Below, piece by piece: positions 19,392 through 28,573 of a stretch of 28,573 nt of DNA. Made by a program: the position numbers and the translations under genes. This DNA comes from Chara braunii. Taxonomy: Eukaryota > Streptophyta > Charophyceae > Charales > Characeae. Numbering within the stretch: the stretch's first letter is position 1; every line of letters begins with the position of its first letter. A model generated the notes under the pieces. It searched no databases. It had not been told where the DNA came from and saw nothing but the letters and a program-made list of their open reading frames with translations. The stretch lies in NCBI GenBank assembly GCA_003427395.1, contig BFEA01000007.1, positions 4,792,677 through 4,821,249 of the forward strand, read 5' to 3'.

Positions 19392-19587
19392 CTACCGTCT
19401 TCCCCCAGAAACAACGCATATGCGTTGTAAATAAATACACCGCGTAGGTTGCTTTTTTAAATCAACGCATGTGTTCTATTCGAACATCCCTTATATCCAA
19501 ATACAACACCTATGTGTTCTATTCGAATCATTGAGTTTTTTTCCCCAAATACAATGCACATGCATTGTGTTCGGGGGAAGACAGTAG
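19392..19587. mobile_element. MITE-like element with long terminal inverted repeats
   Basis: The ends are CTACCGTCTTCCCCC and GGGGGAAGACAGTAG. Similarity between the inverted ends extends about 37 bases through the 14-base palindrome AACGCATATGCGTT at 19,413-19,426 (a diverged partner, ATGCACATGCAT, at the right). TA dinucleotides sit at both outer ends, as in elements that duplicate TA on insertion. There is no coding capacity. The same end sequence occurs at 22,170 and, inverted, at 22,996. Confidence 0.75.
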
Positions 19588-19813
19588 TTGGTAACATAGT
19601 TGGACTGTATATTCAGATATTGGGTTTTTCCAAACTTCTTCTGGATCTATGTACATTCCCGCCAAAATCATATTAAACTTTTATATATTATAATTTATCA
19701 TGCTTTTACCCAAATCTTTCCAACCAGAAAGTCGTCATGGTGGATGAACTGATTGGGGTGTCTTGGATCACAAGAAAGCCTTGACTGCGTGTTTTCGAAC
19801 TAAAGCTAATAGA

Positions 19814-20127
19814 GACATCTAGAGGCACGATAGTTTCTAAATCTAGTTCTACTTTCCAAAAGGTCCCGGTTCGAAACCAAGTGCCAACAACAAAAAAAGA
19901 ACCTTCGCCAAGTCAACAGTTCAAATCTTAACTCCATCTCATCATAGCGCCAATTGTAGTCTCAAAACATCCCAACATCACGGTAGTTCCTAAGGCTAGT
20001 TCTACTAGAGCTCTAAAGATACCGGTTCAAAACCAAGTGCCAACAACAAAAATAATATCTGTCAAGACAATAGTTTGAGTCTTAACTCCATCTCAGCACG
20101 ATGCCAAGCATAGTCATAACACATCCC
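19814..20127 (+). repeat. Tandem degenerate repeat with tRNA-type B boxes
   Basis: Two copies (about 19,814-19,973 and 19,974-20,127) share TAGTTCTACT, CCAAGTGCCAACAACAAAA, CTTAACTCCATCTCA and CATCCCAAC in order. A third, partial and weaker copy may follow. Each full copy holds a match to the RNA polymerase III B box: GGTTCGAAACC at 19,868-19,878 and GGTTCAAAACC at 20,024-20,034. No good A box or tRNA cloverleaf could be found, so this may be an old tRNA-derived SINE or coincidence. Confidence 0.5.
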
Positions 20128-20265
20128 AACGTCACGAATCGCATCCTACATCGTTCAGAAACCGAAATGTCAATGGTTCAAATCAACAGACACTAACCCA
20201 CGAAGAAAAAGGGAAACTGATAAAAAAGCTAGAACTCGTCACATCGCTAGACCAGACCGACAACA

Positions 20266-21835
20266 CTAGGAATTAGTCACATATCCTCCAAATTTATGAG
20301 AAAAGTTCCTCAATGCATGGTCAAAATACTCATTCGGGTATCCACGACGCCACAACTCAGTCTTCAGAGTGAAAAGAAAAGGGACTCTAGTGCTTGGAAT
20401 TGTAGCGAACCTCCTGGCCCTATGGAAGAAGGAATCAATCACAGCCACCTTCTGTTGTTTAGTAGAATAGGAACAATAGTCTTGAATACTTTGGAGCACC
20501 AGCGTACCACAAACCGGCTCATGCTGGTTCTTATGACAAGGCATACATACGATCTCATTCGCACCATTGAAGGCCTTCAAGACACAACCGAGATAGTCCC
20601 ATCAATTACCATTATCTGTCCGATCCATAACCAAATTCAGATCGGAGGAGGATTGAAACTTATGCAGAATTTCAATGGCATGATGGAGCGATGCAGGATT
20701 TTGTTTCTTATAAACAAAAAACATAGAGACACATCAATCATCATGACCCAATGAGGATAGGAACAAAAATTCATTATATGCACATAGTAGATAGGCCAAA
20801 GTCGGGCTTCATGACATGTCCATTGGAATGCCAACATGCTGCTGCAACAACACAGACGAGGCCATGATGAAGGTGTTACTTAACTCAAACTGAACAAATG
20901 TCAAAATAAGTTGAAACTCCAAGTATACACAATCTTCCTCCTTTCCTTTAGCCAATTTGGCATCCTTTCCTCTTCTTCTCAAAGCGACTGCATAACAACC
21001 TTCATTTTCCCAGTGCCGGATGACCCAGGAGATTGCATATACGATAGAGGGATCGAGGGAGATTAGGAACATCTCTTTGATGTCACAAGAAGCACCCATC
21101 GGTCCTTCTCTCCTGACAACAGGATGATTGACCTCTTTAATCCTATCCACTAGATCTTCAGCACAACGCAAGTTCAGATTCAAGTACTTCGGGAGCCGCC
21201 ACAACATATAGTTGACAGTGCTTGAGGTCATACGTCCTCCAAACACTGAGCATTCTGAGGAGGAGGGGCAGATAGGCCGTCGCGGGTTCGTGTCCTTGTG
21301 TTTAGGAAGACAGTAAGCCCGTCCAAACTCTCCATCATTTTTCCACTTCCCCACTCTATCAAGTGCCAATCGCTTGTATACCGAAGCAACCTCATCCACA
21401 ACCACTAACTCGCTCTTATTAATACTAGAATAGGCCGGGTGGCCAAGGAACAATGAATGAATACCAGATTTGTACACCTTCGGTTAACAAATAAAGGTGT
21501 CACCCAAATTGTGATCCAACGGGCACACAACCAAGCCCTTCAACTTTTCTCGAAAGAGCAAAACATCATCGACATTACAACCCACAACATCGTTATTGAC
21601 GACATGAAAGCAAGAAGAGAGTCCCAGAAAAACATCAAGGTCGGAATCCAAAGGCGGAAGAGACGAATTCGAATGAAATGCTTCCAAAATTTTTCTCTTG
21701 ATTTCAGCTGATTGAAAGGGATGAGATGGTCGCAAGATATTCTTACTGTTGTTCAACCATTCTGGAAAGTAATCTGGATCTGAAATCCGAAAGGCTACGT
21801 GACCACCACTCCAAGGAAACCCAAAATCGGATTGT
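20266..21835 (-). pseudogene. Non-LTR reverse transcriptase relic, possibly Penelope-like
   Basis: One minus-strand frame stays coding-like for about 1.57 kb with no frameshift, interrupted by four stops: TAA 21,484-21,486, TGA 20,809-20,811, TGA 20,734-20,736 and TGA 20,602-20,604. Segments in order are SGGHVAFRISDPDYFPEW and CPLDHNLGDTFIC. YCLPKHKDTNPRRPICPSS follows, the K-H/K-D-x-RPI region of many RTs. Next come CDIKEMFLISLD (likely motif A Asp), FELSNTF and QQHVGIPM (the Q-x2-G-x-PM motif). An Asp pair stands at HDD just before the third stop, then a tail with RARRF and ELWRRGYP. The Q-x-G-PM and RGYP features recall Penelope-like RTs. No endonuclease or LTR is seen. Upstream a frameshift near 21,835 leads to another coding trace (NFRRVAHSLEHNPILGF). 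Confidence 0.65.
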
Positions 21836-21879
21836 GTTCCAAACTATGTGCAACCCGTCGAAAGTTATGAAGTACATCA

Positions 21880-22169
21880 CCTAGTACGATTACGACACCA
21901 CACCACACGCATGCGTCGTACCAGCATGTGTTGCCATACTATGGGAGTGGACACAACGAATTAACTTCGCACAGAGATGCCTAACGACCACCTTGCTAAC
22001 AGACTCTTCGTAAACCAGACGCACCACAATCCTTGGTCAAGCTTGGATCCCAAAACGAGTTGTCACGTGTGTTTTTCCAAGAAGGTTCGCATAGCAGAAA
22101 ACGCTAAAATCAGTGATTCGAAAGCCCAGGAGACTAGAGTTTTCTGCGTGCTGGGGTTACTCAAGAAGC
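21880..22169. other. Unassigned sequence between RT relic and next MITE-like end
   Basis: Average composition, no gene or repeat recognised. It could be the degraded 5' part of the RT relic. Confidence 0.3.
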
Positions 22170-22536
22170 CTACCGTCTTCCCTCGAACATAACGCATATG
22201 CGTTGTATTCGAGTTTTCTAAATAAACGGTTTTCGGAAAGTTGACCCTTTTTTTCGAGTACAAGGACACTTCGAATATAATGCATATGCGTTCTATTCGA
22301 ATAATACGCATGTGTTACATTTGAATTAGATAAAATTGTTGTATTCGAATATAACCTTTTTTTTTCCCCCGAAGGTCAATGCCTGCTCTATTCTTGCCCT
22401 GGTGAAGGGGACAGGCCTGTGCAGGCCCGTAATCACAGATCTCTGCCCGTGCTCTCTCTCTCTCTCTCTTTTTTTTTGTGCCCCCTATGCTCATCTTCAG
22501 GCAAGAAACTGCCCTCCAGGTCACTGACACGCACTG

Positions 22537-22577
<41 letters not shown>

Positions 22578-22996
22578 ACGAAGGCACTTCTGACAGCCAA
22601 GAAAGTGGCGCAAGAAAGTGGAAACATGAGAAAGCCACTCACCATAGTCTTGCTACAATACCATCGTCACCGAGACAAACAAGAAGGTTGTATTTGCCCA
22701 CGGTCTAGTGGAAGATTCATTCGGATTTTGCACATTCGTTGAGGAGTGGAGCAAGGGCCCAAGTAAGGGAAAATAATAAAAAACTCAACCCAAAACATGG
22801 AAAGGTACGTTGTTAACGCATATGCCTTGGTCCAGAACTGAGCCTACTCAACCTGGACCCGACCCCCTTGTGTAGGCAAAGTTGGTCTCGTTCACTCGAG
22901 CATAACGCATATGCGTTGTAAACGAATACAATGGACGATATACGTTGTATTCGTTTACACCGCATATGCCTTATGTTCGGGGGAAGATGGTAGTAA
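22170..22996. mobile_element. Second member of the palindromic-end family, with foreign sequence inside
   Basis: The left end (22,170) reads CCTACCGTCTTCCCTCGAAC followed by AACGCATATGCGTT at 22,191-22,204. The right end (to about 22,996) is the inverse of TACCATCTTCCCCCGAAC. Just inside the right end is a fold-back of about 34-base arms differing at three positions (about 22,898-22,931 and 22,949-22,982). It includes AACGCATATGCGTT at 22,904-22,917. CT microsatellites and unrelated sequence occupy 22,350-22,890. It may be one interrupted element or two abutting partial ones. Confidence 0.55.
22452..22572. repeat. Two (CT)n microsatellites
   Basis: CT runs lie at 22,452-22,468, followed by a T-run, and at 22,542-22,572. 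Frames with Arg-Glu or Leu-Ser runs over them are not genes. Confidence 0.93.
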
Positions 22997-24425
22997 TGGG
23001 CTTTGAAGGAGGAGGACTTAGAGAGAAAGGGAACGACTGATTCGAACACCATGATCACCACCTGCTTCATCCATCCACGAGCATGTTGAAATAGTCCACG
23101 TCCATACTGACATGAAACCAACGACCCACCATACAAACGTCGCAGTACCTTTGTCAATAAACACCGAACCACCCTCACAACTAAGTACACATTGATGCCT
23201 ATCCAAGATACTCAACAAACTATAGAGATACTCAACAAACTATAGGAGGTCACACCAAAATTGCAACATTAGGGAGATCGACACCAACGCCTCTCTTTGC
23301 CTTTCTTCGTCGTTCACGTAGACCAAGTCGTTTCCTCTTCGGATGTCTAACCTTATCCCGGGTATTGAGAGCAGGGGAAAACAATCGAATAAAAAATCTC
23401 TCACAGCTAGCCAGATCTTCGTAAGAACATCGCGACTAGTTATGAGCCCCTTTTCTTCTCAGTCAACCGTAAAGCTTTACATTGCAATTGCCCTTCGAAA
23501 TTAGTAACAATTATTACATCTGTAAACATGCTCACTCCATCTAGTATGCAAATCACGAAAAGTATTGCCCACGCAAATTTGACGACTCCACTGCGAGTTG
23601 TGTGTCCTAAAATCGATTCAACGTGGGTTCCGCCTTGAAAGATTCAACGCGTTGTCGGAGGGCTTGGTGTTCCGGCCCTCCTGTGTGCCAAGCTCCTGCT
23701 CGGTACCAGCTCCTTGTTCAGGCGCTCATGGCCGTCGGGCTGTTCCCCCGAACCTCCGTGGTTCACTTGGTATACCGGGGTTGTACCTTGCTACTGACCA
23801 GTCCAGTTGGCGTTCAGCTTTGCAAAAGTTTAGGGGTCTGCCACTGGGCTTTCCATTGGTCCACAGGCTCGGCGCCCTGCTATGCAGCAAAGCACTACCT
23901 GCCTGTGGCTGTGGTAGCCGTCGGGCTCGCCCAGGGACGGGAAGCTAGAGGGACCAATGCTGTCCTTTCTACTGCGCGCCAGGTTATGGGTTAGATAAAT
24001 GGGGTTGTAGCCACTGTCAAGCAGAATGGGGTTAAGTAAGGTAAAAGAAAGAAAGAAAAGAAAGAAAAAGTGAAAAGAAAATCAAGCGCCAGATCTGTGC
24101 GCAGATCTGAATCTTCGCCTTAGTTCGGGAAAATCCAATGGCTTCAGGTCACTATGGTGTTATAATTCCCTTACTTCCCTGATTTTGTTATACTATTATT
24201 ATAATTATTACTATTACTCTTCTTATTACCTGATTCATCAGACTTTGCTTTTTCTTTCGGCTTTCTGTCATTTCGCGAGGGGCTAACGGTTCAGTTTTGA
24301 ACCCAGATTGTGTCGTGGCTGCCTAGTTCGACCTGACCCTTCGCATATCACCTTGTGGATGATCTGTTGTTGAACGCCGCGAGGTAGGACCCCCAAAAGA
24401 GGGGCAACCCTCGACCGCTTTGGTA
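22997..24425. other. Unassigned stretch with a GC-rich island
   Basis: A short tandem repeat (GATACTCAACAAACTATAG twice) is at about 23,206-23,244. From about 23,590 to 23,990 the sequence is clearly more GC-rich than its surroundings, with open frames of 116-123 codons on the plus strand but no recognisable domain. A purine-rich patch of AAGAAAG words follows near 24,040-24,080. Confidence 0.4.
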
Positions 24426-24465
24426 GGAGGCTTATCACCCCCCGTGGAGGTCATAAGCCCCCTCC
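24426..24465. other. Hairpin with 10-bp stem
   Basis: GGAGGCTTAT pairs with ATAAGCC(C)CCTCC around a 17-base loop, with one bulged C. No T-run follows. Its role is unknown. Confidence 0.5.
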
Positions 24466-24787
24466 TTGCCATCAGACACGGACACCCAATAAAAGTAAGC
24501 CGACGGCGCGTTTCGAAGAGAGAAGGGTGTTCGTCGGTATCTCGTTATGGGACCGTCGTGTCTAGTTTGCAGGTCGCTTTCACATCTGAGGCAAAATGTT
24601 TAGTGGCTGACAGCGGAAGTTGGCGTTATGACTGTTGCTGTCACGCCACTTGTTTTTCCTCCCTTTTCTTTTGTTTCATTTTATTTTATTCTATTAAATT
24701 TTAAAAATTCAAATTATTAAAATGCAGACTTTTGGGAGCTATTTGAATCCCCCTTTTAGAGCACGGGGATCGCGTTGGCAGTGATCC

Positions 24788-24795
24788 TATAAAAG
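24788..24795 (+). promoter_or_regulatory. TATA box upstream of a coding relic
   Basis: TATAAAAG matches the TATA consensus and lies about 190 bases before the ATG at 24,978. It would start transcription near 24,820. This is consistent with a pol II promoter, perhaps one within an LTR, but nothing else confirms it. Confidence 0.45.
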
Positions 24796-24977
24796 AGAGG
24801 TAGATGTGTCATTGAAAATTGGAGCATAAGCAGTCCTGTTGCACTAAGCACGGGTGAGTTGAAGAGGGAGGACCGAGCAACAAAGTAAGCGCGTGGGTTC
24901 GTTCGTGTGTGTGTCCCGGGTGTTCAATTCTGGCTATTCTCGAGCTTGGTAGCCTAGCACCGAAAGAGGGCTCAACT

Positions 24978-25454
24978 ATGGCGCGTAGCAACGGTCTTTT
25001 CGGCTATAGGCCAGGGTACCTGAGCTTTTACTGGAGTTGGGAGCCTATGCGCGAAGAGGGGGCTACAGTGGATGCTTGCTTGAGCTACAGGAAAAGTGAT
25101 GGGGTGGCTAAGCTAAAAATTAATGTTTACGGAGGGAAAGAATAGGAGATGAGGGAGGATGGAAAAGTGCAGGGGGTAGTCACTCAGGCTCGCAACAGAG
25201 CCGAGCAAAGGTGCAGGAAAGATGGGGTGACTGCAGCCCTGAAAGTTACTGTCACTTACCACGAAGAGGAGAGCTCCAAGAGTACGACAGAAAGATAACA
25301 GCAAGAGTTGGATCCGGACTCAGAGGCTGAGTCCGAAGCCAGCGAAGACCTGACCCAGTCCTGGCATGGACTGGAACAATGGAGGGGAGAGCACCCGCCA
25401 GCTGAGTCGGTTGTGGATGGCTCGAAGGTCAGTTCGCGTCAGCAGCAGGAGTGA
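24978..25454 (+). pseudogene. Unrecognised coding relic, about 158 codons with two internal stops
   Basis: From ATG 24,978 a single frame reads MARSNGLFGYRPGYLSFYW and continues to TGA at 25,452-25,454. It is broken by TAG 25,143-25,145 and TAA 25,296-25,298. Two segments resemble each other: RKSDGVAKLKINVY before the first stop and RCRKDGVTAALKVTVTY after it. That suggests an internal repeat and real coding history. After the second stop the frame is acidic (SEAESEASED). I do not recognise the family. The TATA box upstream and the poly(A) tract 90 bases downstream are suggestive of a retroposed or retroelement gene, which is inference. Confidence 0.4.
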
Positions 25455-25543
25455 GAACGGGACCACTCGACCGCGACACCAGGAAGGGGTGGACTTGGGT
25501 TTGGTCGCGGTTGCAAGGGAAGACAGAGGCAATTGAGAACGAG

Positions 25544-25569
25544 AAAAAAAAAAAAAAAAAAAAAAAAAA
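25544..25569 (+). repeat. Poly(A) tract
   Basis: Twenty-six uninterrupted A residues on the plus strand, 90 bases after the end of the coding relic. It may mark the 3' end of a retroposed copy. No flanking target-site duplication was found by eye. Confidence 0.9.
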
Positions 25570-27462
25570 CTAGGGCGCGCGGGAAAAGTCGGACACGGAG
25601 GAGGAAACGATCTCTTCTCCATCGTTTTTTTTTGTTGATGTCACTTACTTGATGAATGCAGCGAGTCGAGGGGTCTTCTTGCGGAATTGTCAGTTGACAC
25701 GAGGTTCTCTTCTCCAAACGGGAGGCTCCGTGTGGGCGTGCCAAGGCTAATTAGTATGGGACCAGCGGGACGTTACTTTAGTCTTCAACGAATAAGCGAA
25801 AGAGTTCGCGGAAAATGTGATCGGAGATGCTGAACAGTCACGATCAAGAAAGAAGGAGAGGGAAGTACTAGTGACGCGAGTGGCCCCCGTGAGTAGAGTT
25901 AAGAGGAAGTCAGACCAGAGAGAGGTGGAGGCGAGTATTGTCCTATCCGTTGTCGTGATCAACTATCTGGTCTGTATGACTTTTCTTGCTCGCCTGTAGT
26001 GGTGATAAGCGGGAGCATAAGTAACAGGTGGGGCATGTTCTAAGAACCCGCTATATAAGTAGTCAGCATCTGCATCTCGGCGCTGGTTCACTTCGTCAGA
26101 TGTGCTTTAATTGGATACTAGTAAGGAGGCCATTCAGATAGCTGGGCATGGTATTTGTAGTGGTTGTTTGAATGGGCAATTTGCGTCATGTCCTACTGCC
26201 ACTTTGAGACTAACAAGAAGGTGGTCCCCTTGGGTGAACACTGTGAAGGGCTTCATACGAATGGAGATGAGATTTTCCTGCGAAGGTGAAAGGCGAGAAA
26301 AGGAGGAGTGAAGAGACGCGCGGGGGAGAGGCAAGCTACTGCAAAGTGGAAAAAGGGGTTTTCTGTTGACATCATCCATTCTTCCTCTCAAAGTCCTGGT
26401 GGTACGTAGGATAACAAACTGGCAACCTTGCGAGATAAGGAGCTAAGAACGTGGAATGGGGGCAAGGACATGAAAGGAGATGTGCAATAGAGTTCAACAC
26501 GAACTTGTAAATCACGCATGACGCTGACAGACAAGAGAAGTCGGAGGGGACTACAAATGTACGAACTAAGACGAGAGTTTTTGTTGGCGCGATTCAGGAC
26601 CCTTTGACTATCAGAGCTCACGCCATATGTGTTGCCTCGGAAGAGCGTATGGGTATTAAGCGTCTCTTGCTCTCCGTGGACTAACCCTGATGTGCACTTC
26701 ATTCCTCACATTGTTACCGGGCTCAACATAGCAGGTGCTGGTCTCTTCTGTAGTTGCCGTCTCCATTAAGTGCGTCCTTGTAGGGCGCTTATACTTTCTG
26801 CATTGCCTACGTCGAGCATGCTGTAGCATAATACCCGCTTCCTTGTATTAATGGCAAACTAGTGGGGCATCATAGTGAAGGACTCGTTGGGACTGAGTCG
26901 AGGACTCTTATGTTAAACTTACATATGATTCGGCTAATCTTTGCCATCGGTTCAGCATGATCAATCTCCATCAGCCAATGCTTCCTCGCTTGACGTTACT
27001 TCTGCAGTTGATCTAGAGGTCACATTTGTCGTGTCGTTTCATGGAACCATAATCGATCACGATCTGTTTGTCGTTGAGTTGGTGTTTCAAGAGATCAAGT
27101 TACCAATCACTCCTGCAAATATAAGGAAAAGGATGATCGGGAAAGGACAAGGTTGGGTACTAAAGTGAGAAGTTGGGGAAGCAGACGTGATGGCTGACTC
27201 GAACGAGGGTAATGAGGCCTAGGGAAAGTTTGATCATTAATCGAGACTCGTACAAGATAAGGTTTCAAACAACTCCACCTAAAAGCACTTCCATCTCTCT
27301 CCAGCTTGAGACCCCTGCTCCAACTGTACTCGTGTGATGGCTCTTGTTTATGAATTGAGCGAGTGATGTGTTGAATGATGTTGCCGAGCTCTAACTGCCC
27401 CGGTCTGGTAGAACGAAAAAGTTTGAGTTTAATAGCAAGCCCTGAGTCTTCAGGAACTACCA
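25570..27462. other. Unassigned stretch, no supported gene
   Basis: Several frames of 60-118 codons occur on both strands. The plus frame at 26,941-27,168 and the minus frame at 27,107-27,463 have no family I recognise. A TATATAAG string at 26,052-26,059 is a possible TATA box with no gene to attach to it. Confidence 0.4.
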
Positions 27463-27625
27463 TGTAAGTTCACAGATACCCGTGCGGTCGTATGAGCAAA
27501 TGATCATGTGAGCCTTCCTAGCTCACAGATAATCGTGCGATCAGGTGAGGTCTGTGAGCTCGTTGGTACCAGAGCAGTCTTGTGAGTTCATGACAGTATG
27601 AGATCACAGGTAGTCAAATAGTTGT
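27463..27625. repeat. Degenerate short repeats with GTGAG(T/C)TC and CACAG words
   Basis: GTAAGTTCACAGAT, GTGAGCC...GCTCACAGAT, GTGAGGTCTGTGAGCTC, GTGAGTTC and GAGATCACAG recur at irregular spacing of about 20-50 bases. This is an old degenerate tandem array or clustered short palindromes. No function is apparent. Confidence 0.45.
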
Positions 27626-27938
27626 ATAAGCTGATGATAATACAGACTTACAAGTGCTCGCGAGAGACCATACTAGCTTGTATGCATTTATGCAAGTACG
27701 CTCAAGTGAGCGCGGGCCTTAAACCACCAGTACATCGCTCAGCTATCGGCCGCGGGCCTTCTCGTATACGCGCCGCAGCCTTAGGGGGGTCGGCCAAGGG
27801 AAGGCCCGGTCGTAGTGCGAAGGTCGGGCCCCGGTTCTGTAGGGACGACACTACTACAGATAAACAAAAAAAGAAAGAAGGAAAAAAAAATGAAATACAC
27901 AAACGAAAAAAAATGAAATACACAGAAGGAAAGTCATG

Positions 27939-27941
<3 letters not shown>
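27626..27941. other. GC-rich then A-rich approach to the palindrome array
   Basis: 27,700-27,850 is GC-rich with GCGGGCCTT twice. 27,860-27,930 is A-rich with an AAAATGAAATACACA repeat (twice). No gene is seen. Confidence 0.45.
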
Positions 27942-27988
<47 letters not shown>

Positions 27989-28122
27989 TTGGGCGCGACC
28001 CTCCGTGCAGGTCGCCGCCCCTCCCTCCCTCTCTCTCTCTCTCTTCTCTCATTTCGAAAAACGAAACGAGAATGCATCTTCCGGGGGATAGTGGGAAGAT
28101 GCATTCCCGTTTCGTTTTTCGA

Positions 28123-28169
<47 letters not shown>

Positions 28170-28248
28170 CGTTTCGAATAACGAAATGGGAATGCATCTT
28201 CCCCCTATCGTGGGAAGATCCATTCCCGTTTCGTTTCTCGAAACGAGC

Positions 28249-28280
<32 letters not shown>

Positions 28281-28420
28281 GCGAGTTCGTCGCGACCCTC
28301 TGTGCAGGTCGCGCCCCTCTCTCTCTCTTGTTTCGAAAACGAAATGGGAATGCATCTTCCCGGCGCTAGCGGGAAGATGCATTCCCGTTTCGTTTTTCGA
28401 AACGGGAGAGCGAGAGAGAG

Positions 28421-28458
<38 letters not shown>

Positions 28459-28535
28459 TCGTTTTGAAAAACGAAACGGGAATGCAACTTCCCCCTATCG
28501 CGGGAAGATCCATTCCCGTTTCGTTTCTCGAAACG

Positions 28536-28573
<38 letters not shown>
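27942..28573. repeat. Higher-order array of long palindromes and GA/CT microsatellites (runs off the window)
   Basis: Four long hairpins, arms first then partners, are 28,047-28,082 with 28,094-28,129; 28,168-28,202 with 28,213-28,247; 28,330-28,361 with 28,371-28,403; and 28,457-28,492 with 28,503-28,538. Arms are 32-36 bases with only a few mismatches each, loops about 9-11 bases. Each arm is built from TTTCGAAAAACGAAAC joined to GGGAATGCATCTTCC. Two smaller hairpins GCGACC...GGTCGC are at 27,995-28,015 and 28,292-28,312. GA runs separate them (27,942-27,984; 28,126-28,167; 28,249-28,275; 28,408-28,456; 28,539 on). The order small hairpin, CT, long hairpin, GA, long hairpin, GA occurs twice, period about 280-297. 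The array continues past the right edge. Confidence 0.95.

Noticed and set aside
19861-19890. Functional tRNA gene at the B-box match
   Set aside because: No A box, acceptor stem or cloverleaf can be drawn around it.
27632-27660. Second hammerhead at a CTGATGA string
   Set aside because: No GAAA box or stem II follows at the needed distance. The CTGATGA strings on the minus strand near 1,732 and 24,231 fail for the same reason.
27622-28487. Open frames of 261-281 codons on both strands across the right end
   Set aside because: They are produced by GA/CT microsatellites and palindromes, which lack stops in several frames. The Arg-Glu and Leu-Ser runs are not protein evidence.
27942-28573. 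CRISPR-like array
   Set aside because: The repeats are long palindromes separated by microsatellites, not unique spacers, and the window is eukaryotic.

Overview
This is a eukaryotic, repeat-dominated window. No complete, intact protein-coding gene can be supported. The signs point to a green plant or streptophyte alga: two reverse-transcription primer sites match the 3' end of plant initiator tRNA-Met, consensus GT-type splice donors recur, a chromodomain-bearing Ty3/gypsy element is present, and (CT)n/(GA)n microsatellites are abundant. From memory the texture resembles charophyte scaffolds such as Chara; that is an impression I cannot test here.

Layout. 1-2,230: non-coding, rich in GGCC-containing words, with a primer-binding site for a minus-strand LTR element near the left edge. 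2,230-7,900: local duplications (2,282-2,489; 5,299-5,742), a GC-rich tandem repeat (4,140-4,610), a purine-rich tract, and no convincing gene. 7,900-16,453: a degenerate Ty3/gypsy chromovirus-like retrotransposon on the minus strand. In minus-strand order it has a truncated 5' LTR, primer-binding site, structured leader with an N gap, gag with a CCHC knuckle, protease, reverse transcriptase, RNase H, integrase with C-terminal chromodomain, polypurine tract and 3' LTR. It carries many stops and frameshifts. 17,372-18,420: a two-copy tandem repeat whose first copy holds a 255-bp insert with a complete type III hammerhead ribozyme. 19,392-22,996: palindromic terminal-inverted-repeat elements around a tRNA-like B-box repeat and a second, non-LTR reverse transcriptase relic. 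23,000-27,900: mostly unassigned, with a TATA box, a broken reading frame and a poly(A) tract. 27,942-28,573: a striking array of long near-perfect palindromes separated by GA microsatellites, with a period near 290 bp, running off the window.

The gag-pol parts are remnants of one element that once encoded its own replication. The hammerhead unit, palindromic elements and B-box repeats look like non-autonomous passengers. The best candidates for undescribed biology are the hammerhead-bearing insert and the palindrome/GA array.
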